A stretch of 7,815 nt of DNA, taken from positions 1 to 7,815 of the forward strand of contig JAURJS010000111.1 of assembly GCA_030832135.1 (NCBI GenBank), in the 5' to 3' direction. This DNA comes from Candidatus Planktophila sp. GTDB taxonomy: Bacteria > Actinomycetota > Actinomycetes > Nanopelagicales > Nanopelagicaceae. The translations under genes and the position numbers were made by a program. The notes beneath the pieces were generated by a model. It saw only the letters and a program-made list of their open reading frames with translations. It was not told where the DNA came from and did not search any database. Shown here in pieces: positions 1-6,908 of the stretch; the stretch's first letter is position 1, and each line of letters starts with the position of its first letter.

Positions 1-1053
1 GCGCTCGAGGTATCAGCAGAACGTATTCGCAAGGTCCACTCTGCCCAACGACGTGGTGAGCATAAGGTCACTGTCGTTGATGGGGGAGTCGTTACTGAGA
101 AGTGGATTCCTGTAGATCGCGTGGGGCTCTATGTTCCAGGCGGCCGCGCCGTATATCCAAGCTCTGTTCTGATGAATGTGATTCCAGCTCAAATTGCTGA
201 AGTTCCAAGTATCGCTGTTGCATCACCACCGCAGGTGGAAAATGGTGGCTTGCCCCACCCAACAATTCTTGCCGCCTGTGCACTTCTTGGAATCACAGAG
301 GTCTATGCAATCGGTGGCGCACAAGCAGTTGCGCTCTTTGCATATGGCATGGAGGGCGTTGCCGCGAAGTGCGATCTCGTCACAGGCCCTGGCAATATCT
401 ATGTAGCGGCTGCAAAACGAGCACTTCGTGGAATTATCGGAATTGATTCTGAAGCGGGGCCAACAGAGATTGCAGTCCTTGCAGATAAGAGTGCTTTCGC
501 AGCAGATGTGGCCACTGACTTAATTAGTCAGGCAGAGCATGATGTGATTGCAGCAGCTGTACTCGTTACAGATTCTGCTGAATTGATTGATGCCGTGCAG
601 CTAGAACTTGAGGAGCGAGTTGCTAGTACTCGCCACTCAGATCGTATTCGAACTGCGCTGACTGGAATTCAATCAGCTGCAGTGCTCGTTGACTCTATTG
701 CGCAGGGTCTTGATGTTGTTAATGCATATGCTGCAGAGCACCTAGAGATTCAGACTGTAAACGCGGCAGTTGATGCTCAATCTATTCGTAATGCAGGAGC
801 TGTCTTTATCGGTCGCTTCTCGCCAGTCTCACTCGGTGATTACTCTGCTGGTTCAAATCACGTCTTACCTACTGGTGGATGTGCGTGCCATAGCAGCGGA
901 TTATCCGTTCAATCTTTCCTTCGTGGACTTCACTTTATTGAGTATGCAGAAGGTGCCTTTACCGATATCTCCGCAACGGTCATCACCTTGGCCAATGCAG
1001 AAGATCTTCCTGCCCACGGTGAGGCAATCTCTGCGCGATTTGAGTCACGATGA
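1..1053 (+). CDS. hisD: Histidinol dehydrogenase, 5'-truncated by window edge
   Basis: The frame is open from base 1 to the TGA at 1051-1053, giving 350 residues. Full HisD proteins are about 430-440, so roughly 80-90 N-terminal residues lie outside the window. HisD carries out the last two NAD-dependent oxidations, L-histidinol to L-histidinal to L-histidine, in the cytoplasm. Visible family motifs are VGLYVPGG (from base 121), [21 protein letters not shown] and [14 protein letters not shown]. The Zn and catalytic residues known from the E. coli enzyme all have counterparts: Gln and His in SQAEHD (bases 526-543), Glu-His in AAEHLE (736-741), Asp in [13 protein letters not shown] (838-840) and the C-terminal His (1015-1017). 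The motif [19 protein letters not shown] resembles actinobacterial HisD. An internal GTG at 121 is not the start, because conserved sequence continues upstream. The stop overlaps the hisC ATG (ATGA), implying translational coupling. Confidence 0.97.
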   Translation, partial: ALEVSAERIRKVHSAQRRGEHKVTVVDGGVVTEKWIPVDRVGLYVPGGRAVYPSSVLMNVIPAQIAEVPSIAVASPPQVENGGLPHPTILAACALLGITEVYAIGGAQAVALFAYGMEGVAAKCDLVTGPGNIYVAAAKRALRGIIGIDSEAGPTEIAVLADKSAFAADVATDLISQAEHDVIAAAVLVTDSAELIDAVQLELEERVASTRHSDRIRTALTGIQSAAVLVDSIAQGLDVVNAYAAEHLEIQTVNAAVDAQSIRNAGAVFIGRFSPVSLGDYSAGSNHVLPTGGCACHSSGLSVQSFLRGLHFIEYAEGAFTDISATVITLANAEDLPAHGEAISARFESR

Positions 1054-2165
1054 GTCAGTGGCCAGAGTGGCTTCCACTCAATACTGCGCTCCAACCACTC
1101 TCTCCCTATGGCGCACCGCAAGTACCAGCAGATGCTGTCCTTAATACAAATGAAAATCCCTTTCCGCTCTCTGCGCAACTTGCAGAGGCGATTGGTAAGC
1201 GAGTAGAAAGCGCGGCGCGTAATCTCAACCGTTACCCAGATAGGGATGCGACAAAGTTGCGCACCGGCCTTGCCCAATTCATCAATGGACTCTCTGGAAC
1301 TTCTGTTACAGAAGAGAACATCTGGGCAGCCAATGGCAGTAATGAAATCATCCAGTCGCTCTTCCTAGCCTTTGGTGAGAAATGTGCGATCGGTTTTACT
1401 CCTTCATATTCAATGCACCCACTTATCGCACGAGTCACACAAACACCGTGGATTGATGGCCGACGTCGCGAAGACTTCACACTTGATATAGATCTTGCCA
1501 AGAAGGAGATTGCTCAGAACAATCCATCTTTAACCTTCATCACAACTCCCAATAACCCAACCGGCAGTTCAGTTACTATCGATGAGATTGAGGAGCTTGC
1601 CGAGAGTGTGCCTGGACTATTGGTAATCGATGAGGCCTATGCAGAGTTCTCTGATGAGATTTCAGCCGTTTCCTTGATCGATAAATATCCCAATGTCGTA
1701 GTCATTCGCACCATGAGTAAAGCTTTCTCTTTTGCTGGAGTCCGCCTCGGATATTTGGTTGCAGATAAATCTGTCATCGATGCACTCTTCTTGGTTCGCT
1801 TGCCATATCACTTGAGCACATTGACTCAGGTTGCAGCAGAGGTTGCCCTTGAATATCGAGATGAGCTCCTTGGAAATGTTGCAGCTTTAGTTGCCAATCG
1901 CACCTGGGTGGAGGGTGAGTTGAAGGCGCTCGGTCTGGATGTAATTCCTAGTAAGGCCAACTTCCTCCTATTCTCAGGATTTGATATTCCGGCGCCAACT
2001 CTCTGGAAATCACTCTTGGATGCAGGGGTCCTCATTCGCGATGTGGGATTATCAGGCTACTTGCGAGTGACTATCGGCAGCGAGGCCGAAAATACCCTCT
2101 TTATCCAGGCTCTTACCAAGATCATTAATGAATCCAGATTAAAAACTACATCACAAGATAAGTAA
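1050..2165 (+). CDS. hisC: Histidinol-phosphate aminotransferase
   Basis: This 371-residue protein is a class I/II PLP-dependent aminotransferase. It converts imidazole acetol phosphate plus glutamate to L-histidinol phosphate plus 2-oxoglutarate. The length is normal for HisC. Motifs in order are TNENPFPLS (33-41, substrate side), [12 protein letters not shown] (94-105, cofactor phosphate region), TPNNPTGSS (166-174, with the PLP-contacting Asn), IDEAYAEFS (193-201, Asp194 and Tyr197 for the pyridine ring), [14 protein letters not shown] (222-235, Schiff-base Lys224 and Arg232) and LRVTIGS (338-344, Arg339 for the substrate carboxylate). The ATG at 1050 overlaps the hisD stop in ATGA, and I see no good Shine-Dalgarno in front of it, so re-initiation from hisD is the likely route. 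The last ten or so residues are polar and look unstructured. Other aminotransferases of the fold are possible in principle, but the position inside his genes makes HisC nearly certain. Confidence 0.97.
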   Translation: MSQWPEWLPLNTALQPLSPYGAPQVPADAVLNTNENPFPLSAQLAEAIGKRVESAARNLNRYPDRDATKLRTGLAQFINGLSGTSVTEENIWAANGSNEIIQSLFLAFGEKCAIGFTPSYSMHPLIARVTQTPWIDGRRREDFTLDIDLAKKEIAQNNPSLTFITTPNNPTGSSVTIDEIEELAESVPGLLVIDEAYAEFSDEISAVSLIDKYPNVVVIRTMSKAFSFAGVRLGYLVADKSVIDALFLVRLPYHLSTLTQVAAEVALEYRDELLGNVAALVANRTWVEGELKALGLDVIPSKANFLLFSGFDIPAPTLWKSLLDAGVLIRDVGLSGYLRVTIGSEAENTLFIQALTKIINESRLKTTSQDK

Positions 2166-2166
2166 T

Positions 2167-2170
2167 GGAG
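2167..2170 (+). promoter_or_regulatory. Shine-Dalgarno GGAG deciding the hisB start
   Basis: GGAG lies 6 bases upstream of the ATG at 2177 and overlaps the first codons that would be used from the earlier in-frame ATG at 2165. The 2165 ATG sits in a TAATG junction with the hisC stop and has no comparable purine run upstream. The spacing favours 2177 as the main start. Confidence 0.65.
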
Positions 2171-2176
2171 ACCCCC

Positions 2177-2761
2177 ATGAGACATGCACGCGTAGAACGC
2201 ACTACTAAGGAATCTAGCGTCCTCGTCGACCTCACACTCGATGGAACCGGCGAAATCTCAGTCGATACAGGTGTTCCATTCTTCGATCACATGATGTCTC
2301 AGCTCGGTAAGCACTCAGGCTTTAACCTGACCATCAAGACAACGGGCGATATCGATGTCGATTCACACCACACTGTTGAAGATACCTCGCTGGCATTTGG
2401 TCAGGCGCTGCGTGAAGCGCTCGGCGATAAGGCAGGCATCCGTCGCTTCGGCGATGCGATGGTTCCTCTCGATGAAGTTCTCGTGCAAGCAGCTGTCGAT
2501 CTCTCCGGTCGTCCTTATCTCATTCACCGCCAGCCTGAGATCGTTGAGTTGATCGGAACCTTTGATACAACGCTCGGTCGCCACATTTGGGAGTCGATTG
2601 TTGCTGAGGCACGAATCGCTCTTCATGTCCGTGTTCTGGAAGGCCGCAATGCTCACCACGTCTTTGAAGCTCAATTTAAGGCAGTTGCTCGCGCCTTGCG
2701 TGATGCCGTTGCCATTGATGGGCGCACCGCAGGCATTCCTTCAACAAAGGGCACCTTGTAG
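2177..2761 (+). CDS. hisB: Imidazoleglycerol-phosphate dehydratase
   Basis: This is a single-domain HisB of 194 residues that dehydrates imidazole glycerol phosphate to imidazole acetol phosphate. It is not fused to a histidinol-phosphate phosphatase, as it is in E. coli. The enzyme family uses two Mn ions in a 24-subunit shell. Metal-binding His/Glu motifs are present: [13 protein letters not shown] (35-47), [17 protein letters not shown] (62-78), the region around His136 and [17 protein letters not shown] (158-174). [14 protein letters not shown] (87-100) and the terminal GIPSTKGTL are also typical. An in-frame ATG at 2165, overlapping the hisC stop as TAATG, would add four residues (METP). 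I prefer 2177 because of the GGAG 6 bases upstream and because family members usually begin shortly before the RxERTTKES strand. The stop TAG is followed at once by the hisH TTG. Confidence 0.95.
   Translation: MRHARVERTTKESSVLVDLTLDGTGEISVDTGVPFFDHMMSQLGKHSGFNLTIKTTGDIDVDSHHTVEDTSLAFGQALREALGDKAGIRRFGDAMVPLDEVLVQAAVDLSGRPYLIHRQPEIVELIGTFDTTLGRHIWESIVAEARIALHVRVLEGRNAHHVFEAQFKAVARALRDAVAIDGRTAGIPSTKGTL
2746..2751 (+). promoter_or_regulatory. Probable ribosome binding site for hisH (AAAGGG)
   Basis: AAAGGG inside the end of hisB lies 10 bases upstream of the TTG start of hisH. It supports initiation at a non-ATG codon directly after the hisB stop. The spacing is at the long end of normal. Confidence 0.5.
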
Positions 2762-3376
2762 TTGATTGCAATTCTTGATTACGGTTCCGGAAATCTTCGT
2801 TCAGCACTTCGCGCCTTTGAACGTGCTGGAAAAGATGTCGTACTGACTTCAGATTATGAGGTAGCACTTGAAGCCGAAGGGCTAGTTGTTCCTGGAGTCG
2901 GTGCCTTCGGCGCATGTATGCAAGGGTTGAAATCTGTTCGTGGTGATCAATTGGTGAGAGAGCGCCTTGCAAAAGCTCGTCCAACGATTGGAATCTGTGT
3001 TGGAATGCAGATTCTCTTTGCTCACGGTGTCGAACATGGTGATCATCAAGGTGTGGGCATATGGCCAGCAACAGTTGAGAAGTTAGAGGCGAAGGTCTTG
3101 CCACATATGGGTTGGAATACCGTCGATGCTGCCACCGGAAGCTCACTCTTTAAAGGCATTGAGGGGGAGTCCTTCTACTTCGTTCACTCCTATGGCGTGA
3201 GCGATCTCGGCAAAGAGCAGTTGAGTAACTCATCAACTCTTGCCTCATGGACAGATTACGACCAGAGATTTCTCGCAGCTATTGAAGATGGCGCATTCTC
3301 TGCAACACAGTTTCACCCAGAAAAATCTGGAGATGCCGGATTGCAACTTATTAAGAATTGGGTATCGACGTTATGA
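2762..3376 (+). CDS. hisH: Imidazole glycerol phosphate synthase, glutaminase subunit HisH
   Basis: This 204-residue class I glutamine amidotransferase hydrolyses glutamine and passes ammonia to HisF for the conversion of PRFAR to IGP and AICAR. The catalytic triad is visible: Cys79 in [10 protein letters not shown], and His185 and Glu187 in TQFHPEKSG. Other family marks are the N-terminal [31 protein letters not shown] (42-53) and LPHMGWN (113-119). The start is a TTG immediately after the hisB stop. It is chosen because HisH proteins begin with this short hydrophobic strand and the length is normal, and an AAAGGG lies 10 bases upstream. TTG starts are often weaker, so coupling to hisB translation probably sets its level. 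The partner gene hisF follows hisA downstream, as usual for actinobacteria. Confidence 0.95.
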   Translation: MIAILDYGSGNLRSALRAFERAGKDVVLTSDYEVALEAEGLVVPGVGAFGACMQGLKSVRGDQLVRERLAKARPTIGICVGMQILFAHGVEHGDHQGVGIWPATVEKLEAKVLPHMGWNTVDAATGSSLFKGIEGESFYFVHSYGVSDLGKEQLSNSSTLASWTDYDQRFLAAIEDGAFSATQFHPEKSGDAGLQLIKNWVSTL

Positions 3377-3380
3377 GGAG
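3375..3380 (+). promoter_or_regulatory. Strong Shine-Dalgarno GAGGAG for hisA/priA
   Basis: GAGGAG overlaps the hisH TGA stop (3374-3376) and lies 6 bases before the ATG at 3387, an ideal distance. It fixes the hisA start at 3387, although the reading frame stays open upstream to at least 3240 inside hisH. Confidence 0.8.
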
Positions 3381-3386
3381 CAAGAT

Positions 3387-4112
3387 ATGAGCTACTTAGA
3401 ACTTCTTCCGGCTGTGGATGTCAAAGATGGTCGAGCTGTTCGTTTGGTGCAAGGCGAGCTCGATGCCGAGACCTCTTACGGCTCACCACTTGATGCCGCT
3501 CTCGACTTTCAATCATCAGGTGCTGAATGGATTCACTTGGTCGATCTCGATGCTGCATTTGGGCGCGGCGAAAATAGCGCGCTCTTGGCAGATGTCGTTG
3601 GTCGCCTTGATATCAAGGTTGAGCTCTCAGGCGGAATTCGTGATGATGAATCGCTCAGAAGAGCGCTTGCAACAGGATGTCGTCGCGTCAATCTTGGAAC
3701 TGCAGCACTTGAAAATCCTGAGTGGACTTCAAAGGTAATTGCAGAATTTGGCGATCGCATCGCTGTCGGACTCGATGTACGCGGCCATACGCTCGCCGCT
3801 CGCGGCTGGACTGAAGAAGGTGGAGATCTCTTTGAGACGATTGAACGCCTTGAGCGCGATGGTTGTGCTCGATATGTCGTCACCGATGTCACTAAGGATG
3901 GAACTCTTAAAGGGCCAAACTTGGAACTACTTAAAGAGGTATGCGCTGCTACAAAGAAGCCAGTTATTGCAAGTGGTGGCATCTCATCTCTTACAGATAT
4001 TGCAGCGCTTGTTGCGCTACGTGAAATAGGTGTTGAGGGCGCAATTGTGGGAAAGGCTCTCTATGCAGGTGCCTTCACCTTGGAAGAAGCCTTGGAGCTT
4101 ACAAAGAAGTGA
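3387..4112 (+). CDS. priA: Phosphoribosyl isomerase, PriA-type HisA (probably HisA/TrpF bifunctional)
   Basis: This 241-residue (beta-alpha)8 barrel catalyses the Amadori isomerisation of ProFAR to PRFAR. The sequence is closest to actinobacterial Pri[12 protein letters not shown] (51-61), [13 protein letters not shown] (78-90), [12 protein letters not shown] (102-113) and [13 protein letters not shown] (166-178). Residues known in M. tuberculosis PriA have counterparts: catalytic Asp11 and Asp171 (Asp175 there), Arg19, Asp130, and Arg139 and Trp141 (Arg143 and Trp145 there). The loop before Arg139 is about four residues shorter than I recall for M. tuberculosis. PriA enzymes also perform the TrpF reaction on phosphoribosylanthranilate. 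No trpF is seen among the trp genes here, so dual function is likely but inferred. The start at 3387 is set by GAGGAG 6 bases upstream and fits family length. The frame runs open further upstream inside hisH, giving about 49 extra residues unlike HisA. The stop overlaps hisF (GTGA). Confidence 0.95.
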   Translation: MSYLELLPAVDVKDGRAVRLVQGELDAETSYGSPLDAALDFQSSGAEWIHLVDLDAAFGRGENSALLADVVGRLDIKVELSGGIRDDESLRRALATGCRRVNLGTAALENPEWTSKVIAEFGDRIAVGLDVRGHTLAARGWTEEGGDLFETIERLERDGCARYVVTDVTKDGTLKGPNLELLKEVCAATKKPVIASGGISSLTDIAALVALREIGVEGAIVGKALYAGAFTLEEALELTKK

Positions 4113-4882
4113 CGCTTTCGGTTCGCATCATTCCTTGTCTCGATGTCACAGATGGTCGAGTAGTAAAGGGCATCAACTTCACCAACTTGGTTGATGCCGG
4201 TGATCCCGTTGAGATGGCATCGCTCTATAACACAGAAGGGGCCGATGAACTCACCTTCCTCGATATCTCTGCCAGCGTTGCCGGTAGAGAGACGACTTTA
4301 GATGTCGTTCGCAAAACTGCGGAGCAGGTATTTATCCCCTTAACTGTCGGTGGCGGAATTCGCACCGTTGATGATGTAGATCGATTACTTCGCGCCGGTG
4401 CCGATAAAGTCTCAATCAATACCGCAGCACTTGCAAGACCTGAACTGATTGCAGAGATTGCTGACCGTTTTGGTTCGCAAGTATTAGTTCTCTCTGTCGA
4501 TGCTCGACGGGCAAATACAGATTCTGGATTTGAAGTCACGACCCACGGCGGTCGCAAGAGTGCAGGAGTTGATGCACTTGCTTGGGTGGAGAAGGCATCT
4601 GAATTAGGTGTTGGTGAGATTCTCCTCAACTCAATGGATGCTGATGGAACCCGTGCTGGATATGACCTCGGGATGATTAAGGCAGTTCGCGCTATTTCGC
4701 GAGTTCCCCTGATTGCAAGTGGTGGGGCTGGAAGCCAGGAGGATTTTGCAGCAGCTCTCGATGCCGGAGCCGATGCCCTCCTTGCCGCCTCCATCTTCCA
4801 CTTTGGTATCCATCGCATTGGAGATATCAAGGGCTATCTCGATCGCAGCGGCTATCCCGTGAGAATTACGGGACGCGCTTAG
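4109..4882 (+). CDS. hisF: Imidazole glycerol phosphate synthase, cyclase subunit HisF
   Basis: This 257-residue (beta-alpha)8 barrel uses ammonia from HisH to close the imidazole ring, turning PRFAR into IGP plus AICAR. The two catalytic aspartates are present: Asp12 in IIPCLDV and Asp131 in LSVDARR, equivalent to Asp11 and Asp130 of Thermotoga HisF. Other motifs are LTVGGGIR (78-85), [10 protein letters not shown] (99-108), [14 protein letters not shown] (174-187) and IASGGAGS (202-209); the two glycine-rich loops bind substrate phosphates. The GTG start forms GTGA with the hisA stop, with a GGAG 11 bases upstream. The imp gene found between hisA and hisF in mycobacteria is absent. The protein is a paralogue of the preceding HisA, and both halves share nearly identical short DNA strings at conserved loops. 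The stop codon lies inside a 12-base palindrome. Confidence 0.97.
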   Translation: MTLSVRIIPCLDVTDGRVVKGINFTNLVDAGDPVEMASLYNTEGADELTFLDISASVAGRETTLDVVRKTAEQVFIPLTVGGGIRTVDDVDRLLRAGADKVSINTAALARPELIAEIADRFGSQVLVLSVDARRANTDSGFEVTTHGGRKSAGVDALAWVEKASELGVGEILLNSMDADGTRAGYDLGMIKAVRAISRVPLIASGGAGSQEDFAAALDAGADALLAASIFHFGIHRIGDIKGYLDRSGYPVRITGRA

Positions 4883-4889
4883 CGCTAAG
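4878..4889 (+). repeat. Perfect 12-base palindrome at the hisF stop
   Basis: CTTAGCGCTAAG equals its own reverse complement and contains the hisF TAG stop (4880-4882). It ends one base before the AAGG of a possible promoter in the hisF-hisI gap. It could be an operator half-site pair, or chance: about two such palindromes are expected in a window of this size. As RNA it would form only a weak 4-base stem, so it is unlikely to be a terminator. Confidence 0.4.
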
Positions 4890-4890
4890 T

Positions 4891-4900
4891 AAGGCAGAAT
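4891..4900 (+). promoter_or_regulatory. Possible internal -10 element before hisI (AAGGCAGAAT)
   Basis: The 24-base hisF-hisI gap contains AAGGCAGAAT, whose last base lies 6 bases before the hisI ATG. Read as a -10 box, CAGAAT would put transcription start at or next to the A of ATG, the leaderless layout common in actinobacteria. CAGAAT matches the TANNNT consensus imperfectly, and I see no convincing -35. Read as a Shine-Dalgarno, AAGG would be 12 bases away, too far to be efficient. The same arrangement recurs before trpB. Confidence 0.3.
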
Positions 4901-4906
4901 AGGCCT

Positions 4907-5245
4907 ATGACAATCGAGCTCACGCCAGCTGTGCGTGAAATGCTAAAAGCTGGTGTTGAGCTCATTCCTGCAATCGCACAAGATGCAGCAACAGGTGAAG
5001 TCTTAATGCTTGCCTATATGAACGAAGAATCTCTCGCTATCACTATCGAAACAGGGCGGGCTACTTACTGGTCGCGCAGCCGCAATGAGCTGTGGGAGAA
5101 GGGGGCAACTTCTGGCCATACCCAGAAGGTGCTCTCCATTGCAATTGATTGCGATGGCGATGCGCTCCTGCTCAAGGTTGAACAAATAGAGGCTGCCTGC
5201 CACACCGGCGACCGCACCTGTTTTCATCGCGAGATTGAGTCGTAG
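4907..5245 (+). CDS. hisI: Phosphoribosyl-AMP cyclohydrolase
   Basis: This 112-residue HisI hydrolyses the N1-C6 bond of phosphoribosyl-AMP to give ProFAR, the substrate of the PriA encoded two genes upstream. It is a stand-alone cyclohydrolase with no fused HisE domain. The family core is clear: [21 protein letters not shown] (53-73), [13 protein letters not shown] (81-93, acidic metal-binding cluster Asp81/Asp83/Asp85 and zinc-ligand Cys82) and [10 protein letters not shown] (97-106, Cys98 and Cys105 as remaining zinc ligands). The ATG at 4907 is the only start after an in-frame TAA at 4886-4888. It has no well-spaced Shine-Dalgarno, so it may be read by coupling from hisF or from a leaderless message. 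Five bases separate its stop from trpE, so his and trp genes probably share a transcript. Confidence 0.96.
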   Translation: MTIELTPAVREMLKAGVELIPAIAQDAATGEVLMLAYMNEESLAITIETGRATYWSRSRNELWEKGATSGHTQKVLSIAIDCDGDALLLKVEQIEAACHTGDRTCFHREIES

Positions 5246-5250
5246 TCACT

Positions 5251-6732
5251 GTGAAGTTAGAAGAGTTTCGTCATTTCGCCAAAGATAACAATGTCATTCC
5301 GGTCTATCGTCGAGTCTTGGTCGATAGCGAGACCCCTCTTGGACTTTATAAGAAGTTAGCGAAGAACAATCCTGGAACATTTCTCCTCGAATCGGCAGAG
5401 CATGGAGGAGTCTGGTCACGGTACTCATTTATTGGCGTGCGCAGCCAGACAACGTTGACCGAAAGCGGTGGCAAGGCTGATTGGCTCGGGACACCTCCTG
5501 CAGGAGTTCCCCGTGGAATGGATCCACTTCAGGCGCTCAAACTCTCAGTTGCACATCTCAAAACCCCTGTGATTCCAGGTCTGCCACCACTGACCGGCGG
5601 ACTAGTTGGATATATGGGCTATGACTCAGTACGTAGATTAGAGAGCATTCCAACAATTGCAGTCGATGATCTTAATCTGCCAGAGATCGCCTTTATGCTT
5701 ACGAGCGATTTGGCTGTTATGGATCACAGCAATGGCACAGTCACTCTCATTGCTAATGCAATTAACTGGGATGGCTCAGATGATCGCGTTGATGAAGCAT
5801 TTGCAGAGTCACAAGAGCGCTTAGATCGCATGTATGAAGATCTTCAGAGCGCACTTCCTGGAGATGTCAGCGAGATACCTGAGTTCTCAAAGCCTGACTT
5901 TGATTGCAATATTACCGCTGAAGAATTTAGAGCTAAAGTTGAGATTGCTAAGGAAGAAATTCGCGCAGGAGAAGCTTTTCAGATCGTTATCTCTCAACGA
6001 TTTTCCACAAAGGCAACAGCTGATGCGCTCGATATTTATCGCGCGCTTCGATTGAGCAACCCAAGTCCATATATGTATCTCTTCCGCTTCGAAGGCGGCT
6101 TTGAGGTAGTGGGATCCAGCCCAGAAGCGCTGGTGAAGGTAACCGGTCGAGAGGTGATGGTCCATCCGATTGCAGGAACGCGTAAACGTTCTACTTCCAT
6201 CGAAGAAGATATTCGCCTGGGGGAGGAGCTGCTCGCAGACCCTAAAGAGCGCGCTGAGCACTTAATGCTCGTTGATTTAGGTCGCAATGATGTCGGTCGT
6301 GTCTGCACGCCAGGCTCAGTTGAAGTTATCGACTTCATGCATATCGAGCGATACTCACACGTGATGCATATTGTCTCTACCGTCATTGGTGAACTCGCAG
6401 ATTCAGCAGCACCGATCGATGCTCTCTTCTCAGTATTTCCTGCCGGAACTCTCTCGGGCGCTCCAAAGCCGCGAGCAATGGAGATTATTGAACGGCTTGA
6501 GCCAACTCGTCGCGGACTCTATGGCGGTGCAATTGGTTACTTTGATTTCACGGGAAATATCGATACCTGTATCGCAATCCGCACAGCGCTCATCAAAGAT
6601 GGCAGAGCTTATGTTCAGGCAGGAGCCGGTGTCGTTGCAGACTCAGACCCTGAGTCTGAGAACCAAGAGACCATCAATAAGGCAGCTGCTGTTCTAACAG
6701 CTATCAATACCGCGAATGTGATGCGTGACTAG
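5251..6732 (+). CDS. trpE: Anthranilate synthase component I
   Basis: This 493-residue chorismate-binding enzyme converts chorismate to anthranilate, using ammonia delivered by a TrpG subunit not found in this window. The N-terminal domain has LLES (45-48) and SRYSFIG (56-62), typical of the tryptophan feedback site. The C-terminal chorismate-binding domain shows PSPYMYL (271-277), HPIAGTRKR (305-313), DLGRNDVGRV (342-351), YSHVMHI (368-374), FPAGTLSGAPK (396-406), YGGAIGYFD (424-432) and AGAGVVADSDPESE (457-470). Ser314 replaces the Gly I expect after GTRxR, a mild oddity. The GTG at 5251 is the only possible early start, because an in-frame TGA lies at 5236-5238. Only a weak GAG-type signal precedes it. 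No leader peptide, T-box or attenuator fits in the 5-base gap after hisI, so control is probably by feedback on the enzyme and by the upstream operon promoter. PabB or salicylate synthase is less likely given the trp neighbours. Confidence 0.96.
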   Translation: MKLEEFRHFAKDNNVIPVYRRVLVDSETPLGLYKKLAKNNPGTFLLESAEHGGVWSRYSFIGVRSQTTLTESGGKADWLGTPPAGVPRGMDPLQALKLSVAHLKTPVIPGLPPLTGGLVGYMGYDSVRRLESIPTIAVDDLNLPEIAFMLTSDLAVMDHSNGTVTLIANAINWDGSDDRVDEAFAESQERLDRMYEDLQSALPGDVSEIPEFSKPDFDCNITAEEFRAKVEIAKEEIRAGEAFQIVISQRFSTKATADALDIYRALRLSNPSPYMYLFRFEGGFEVVGSSPEALVKVTGREVMVHPIAGTRKRSTSIEEDIRLGEELLADPKERAEHLMLVDLGRNDVGRVCTPGSVEVIDFMHIERYSHVMHIVSTVIGELADSAAPIDALFSVFPAGTLSGAPKPRAMEIIERLEPTRRGLYGGAIGYFDFTGNIDTCIAIRTALIKDGRAYVQAGAGVVADSDPESENQETINKAAAVLTAINTANVMRD

Positions 6733-6734
6733 AG

Positions 6735-6908
6735 ATGTGGAAACTTAATATCTCTCTCATCTTGGTCGCTGTCATTGCGATATCGATCAGTCGAAGAATG
6801 CGGTTATCTCCTAAATACGAGCGAAACGATAAGAAGGTCCGTGAGATCTCAGATTGGAACGCGCTCGATCGAGGAATTGATCCGACTATCAAGGATGGTG
6901 AGAAGTGA
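6735..6908 (+). CDS. 57-residue single-span membrane protein in the Trp-operon membrane-protein slot
   Basis: A small ORF fills the trpE-trpC interval exactly: ATG two bases after the trpE stop, TGA overlapping the trpC GTG (GTGA). An in-frame TGA at 6726-6728 rules out a longer form. Residues 4-19 are a short hydrophobic stretch (LNISLILVAVIAISIS) followed by RRMR, predicting one membrane span with the charged tail (20-57) in the cytoplasm. The tail ends DWNALDRGIDPT (40-51). In actinobacteria this slot usually encodes the larger, multi-span Trp biosynthesis-associated membrane protein (TIGR02234-like). From memory, that family has a C-terminal tail with a W-x-A-L-D-x-G-x-D-P-T pattern after its last helix. 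The ORF looks like only that last helix and tail, so I infer a reduced homologue. No function is established, and the ribosome binding site is weak. Its tight coupling on both sides argues that it is translated. Confidence 0.75.
   Translation: MWKLNISLILVAVIAISISRRMRLSPKYERNDKKVREISDWNALDRGIDPTIKDGEK
6891..6895 (+). promoter_or_regulatory. Shine-Dalgarno AAGGA for trpC
   Basis: AAGGA near the end of the 57-codon gene lies 9 bases before the GTG start of trpC. It supports that GTG, which overlaps the preceding stop, as the true start. Confidence 0.6.

Noticed and set aside
121..1053. hisD starting at the GTG at 121
   Set aside because: The frame is open to base 1, the upstream residues fit HisD, and the resulting protein would lack about 120 N-terminal residues. 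The gene is cut by the window edge, not naturally short.
3240..3386. Upstream in-frame extension of hisA by 49 codons inside hisH
   Set aside because: The extra residues do not resemble HisA, overlap the conserved end of HisH in another frame, and precede a near-ideal GAGGAG placed for the ATG at 3387.
3966..3979. Identical 14-base string ATTGCAAGTGGTGG in hisA (3966-3979) and hisF (4712-4725), and an 11-base string AGATGGTCGAG shared at 3425-3435 and 4150-4160
   Set aside because: Both encode conserved loops (IASGG phosphate binding, DGR near the first catalytic Asp) of two paralogous barrels. Shared ancestry and codon preference explain them without recent gene conversion or a repeat element.
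4225..4830. A 201-codon open frame on the - strand opposite hisF, and similar ones opposite hisH (2676-3146), hisA (3533-3982) and trpE (5887-6386)
   Set aside because: Each lies wholly or almost wholly opposite a gene with clear family motifs. Their translations are rich in Ser, Arg and Pro with no recognisable domain. They fit the shadow of codon bias on the coding strand.
4871..4906. Intrinsic terminator between hisF and hisI
   Set aside because: The palindrome would give only a 4-base RNA stem, and no U-tract follows it.
6704..6892. A 62-codon - strand frame covering the trpE-trpC junction as the true gene there
   Set aside because: The + strand 57-codon ORF fits the interval exactly, overlaps trpC in the manner of the other junctions and has a membrane span plus a recognisable tail. 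The - strand frame has no comparable support.
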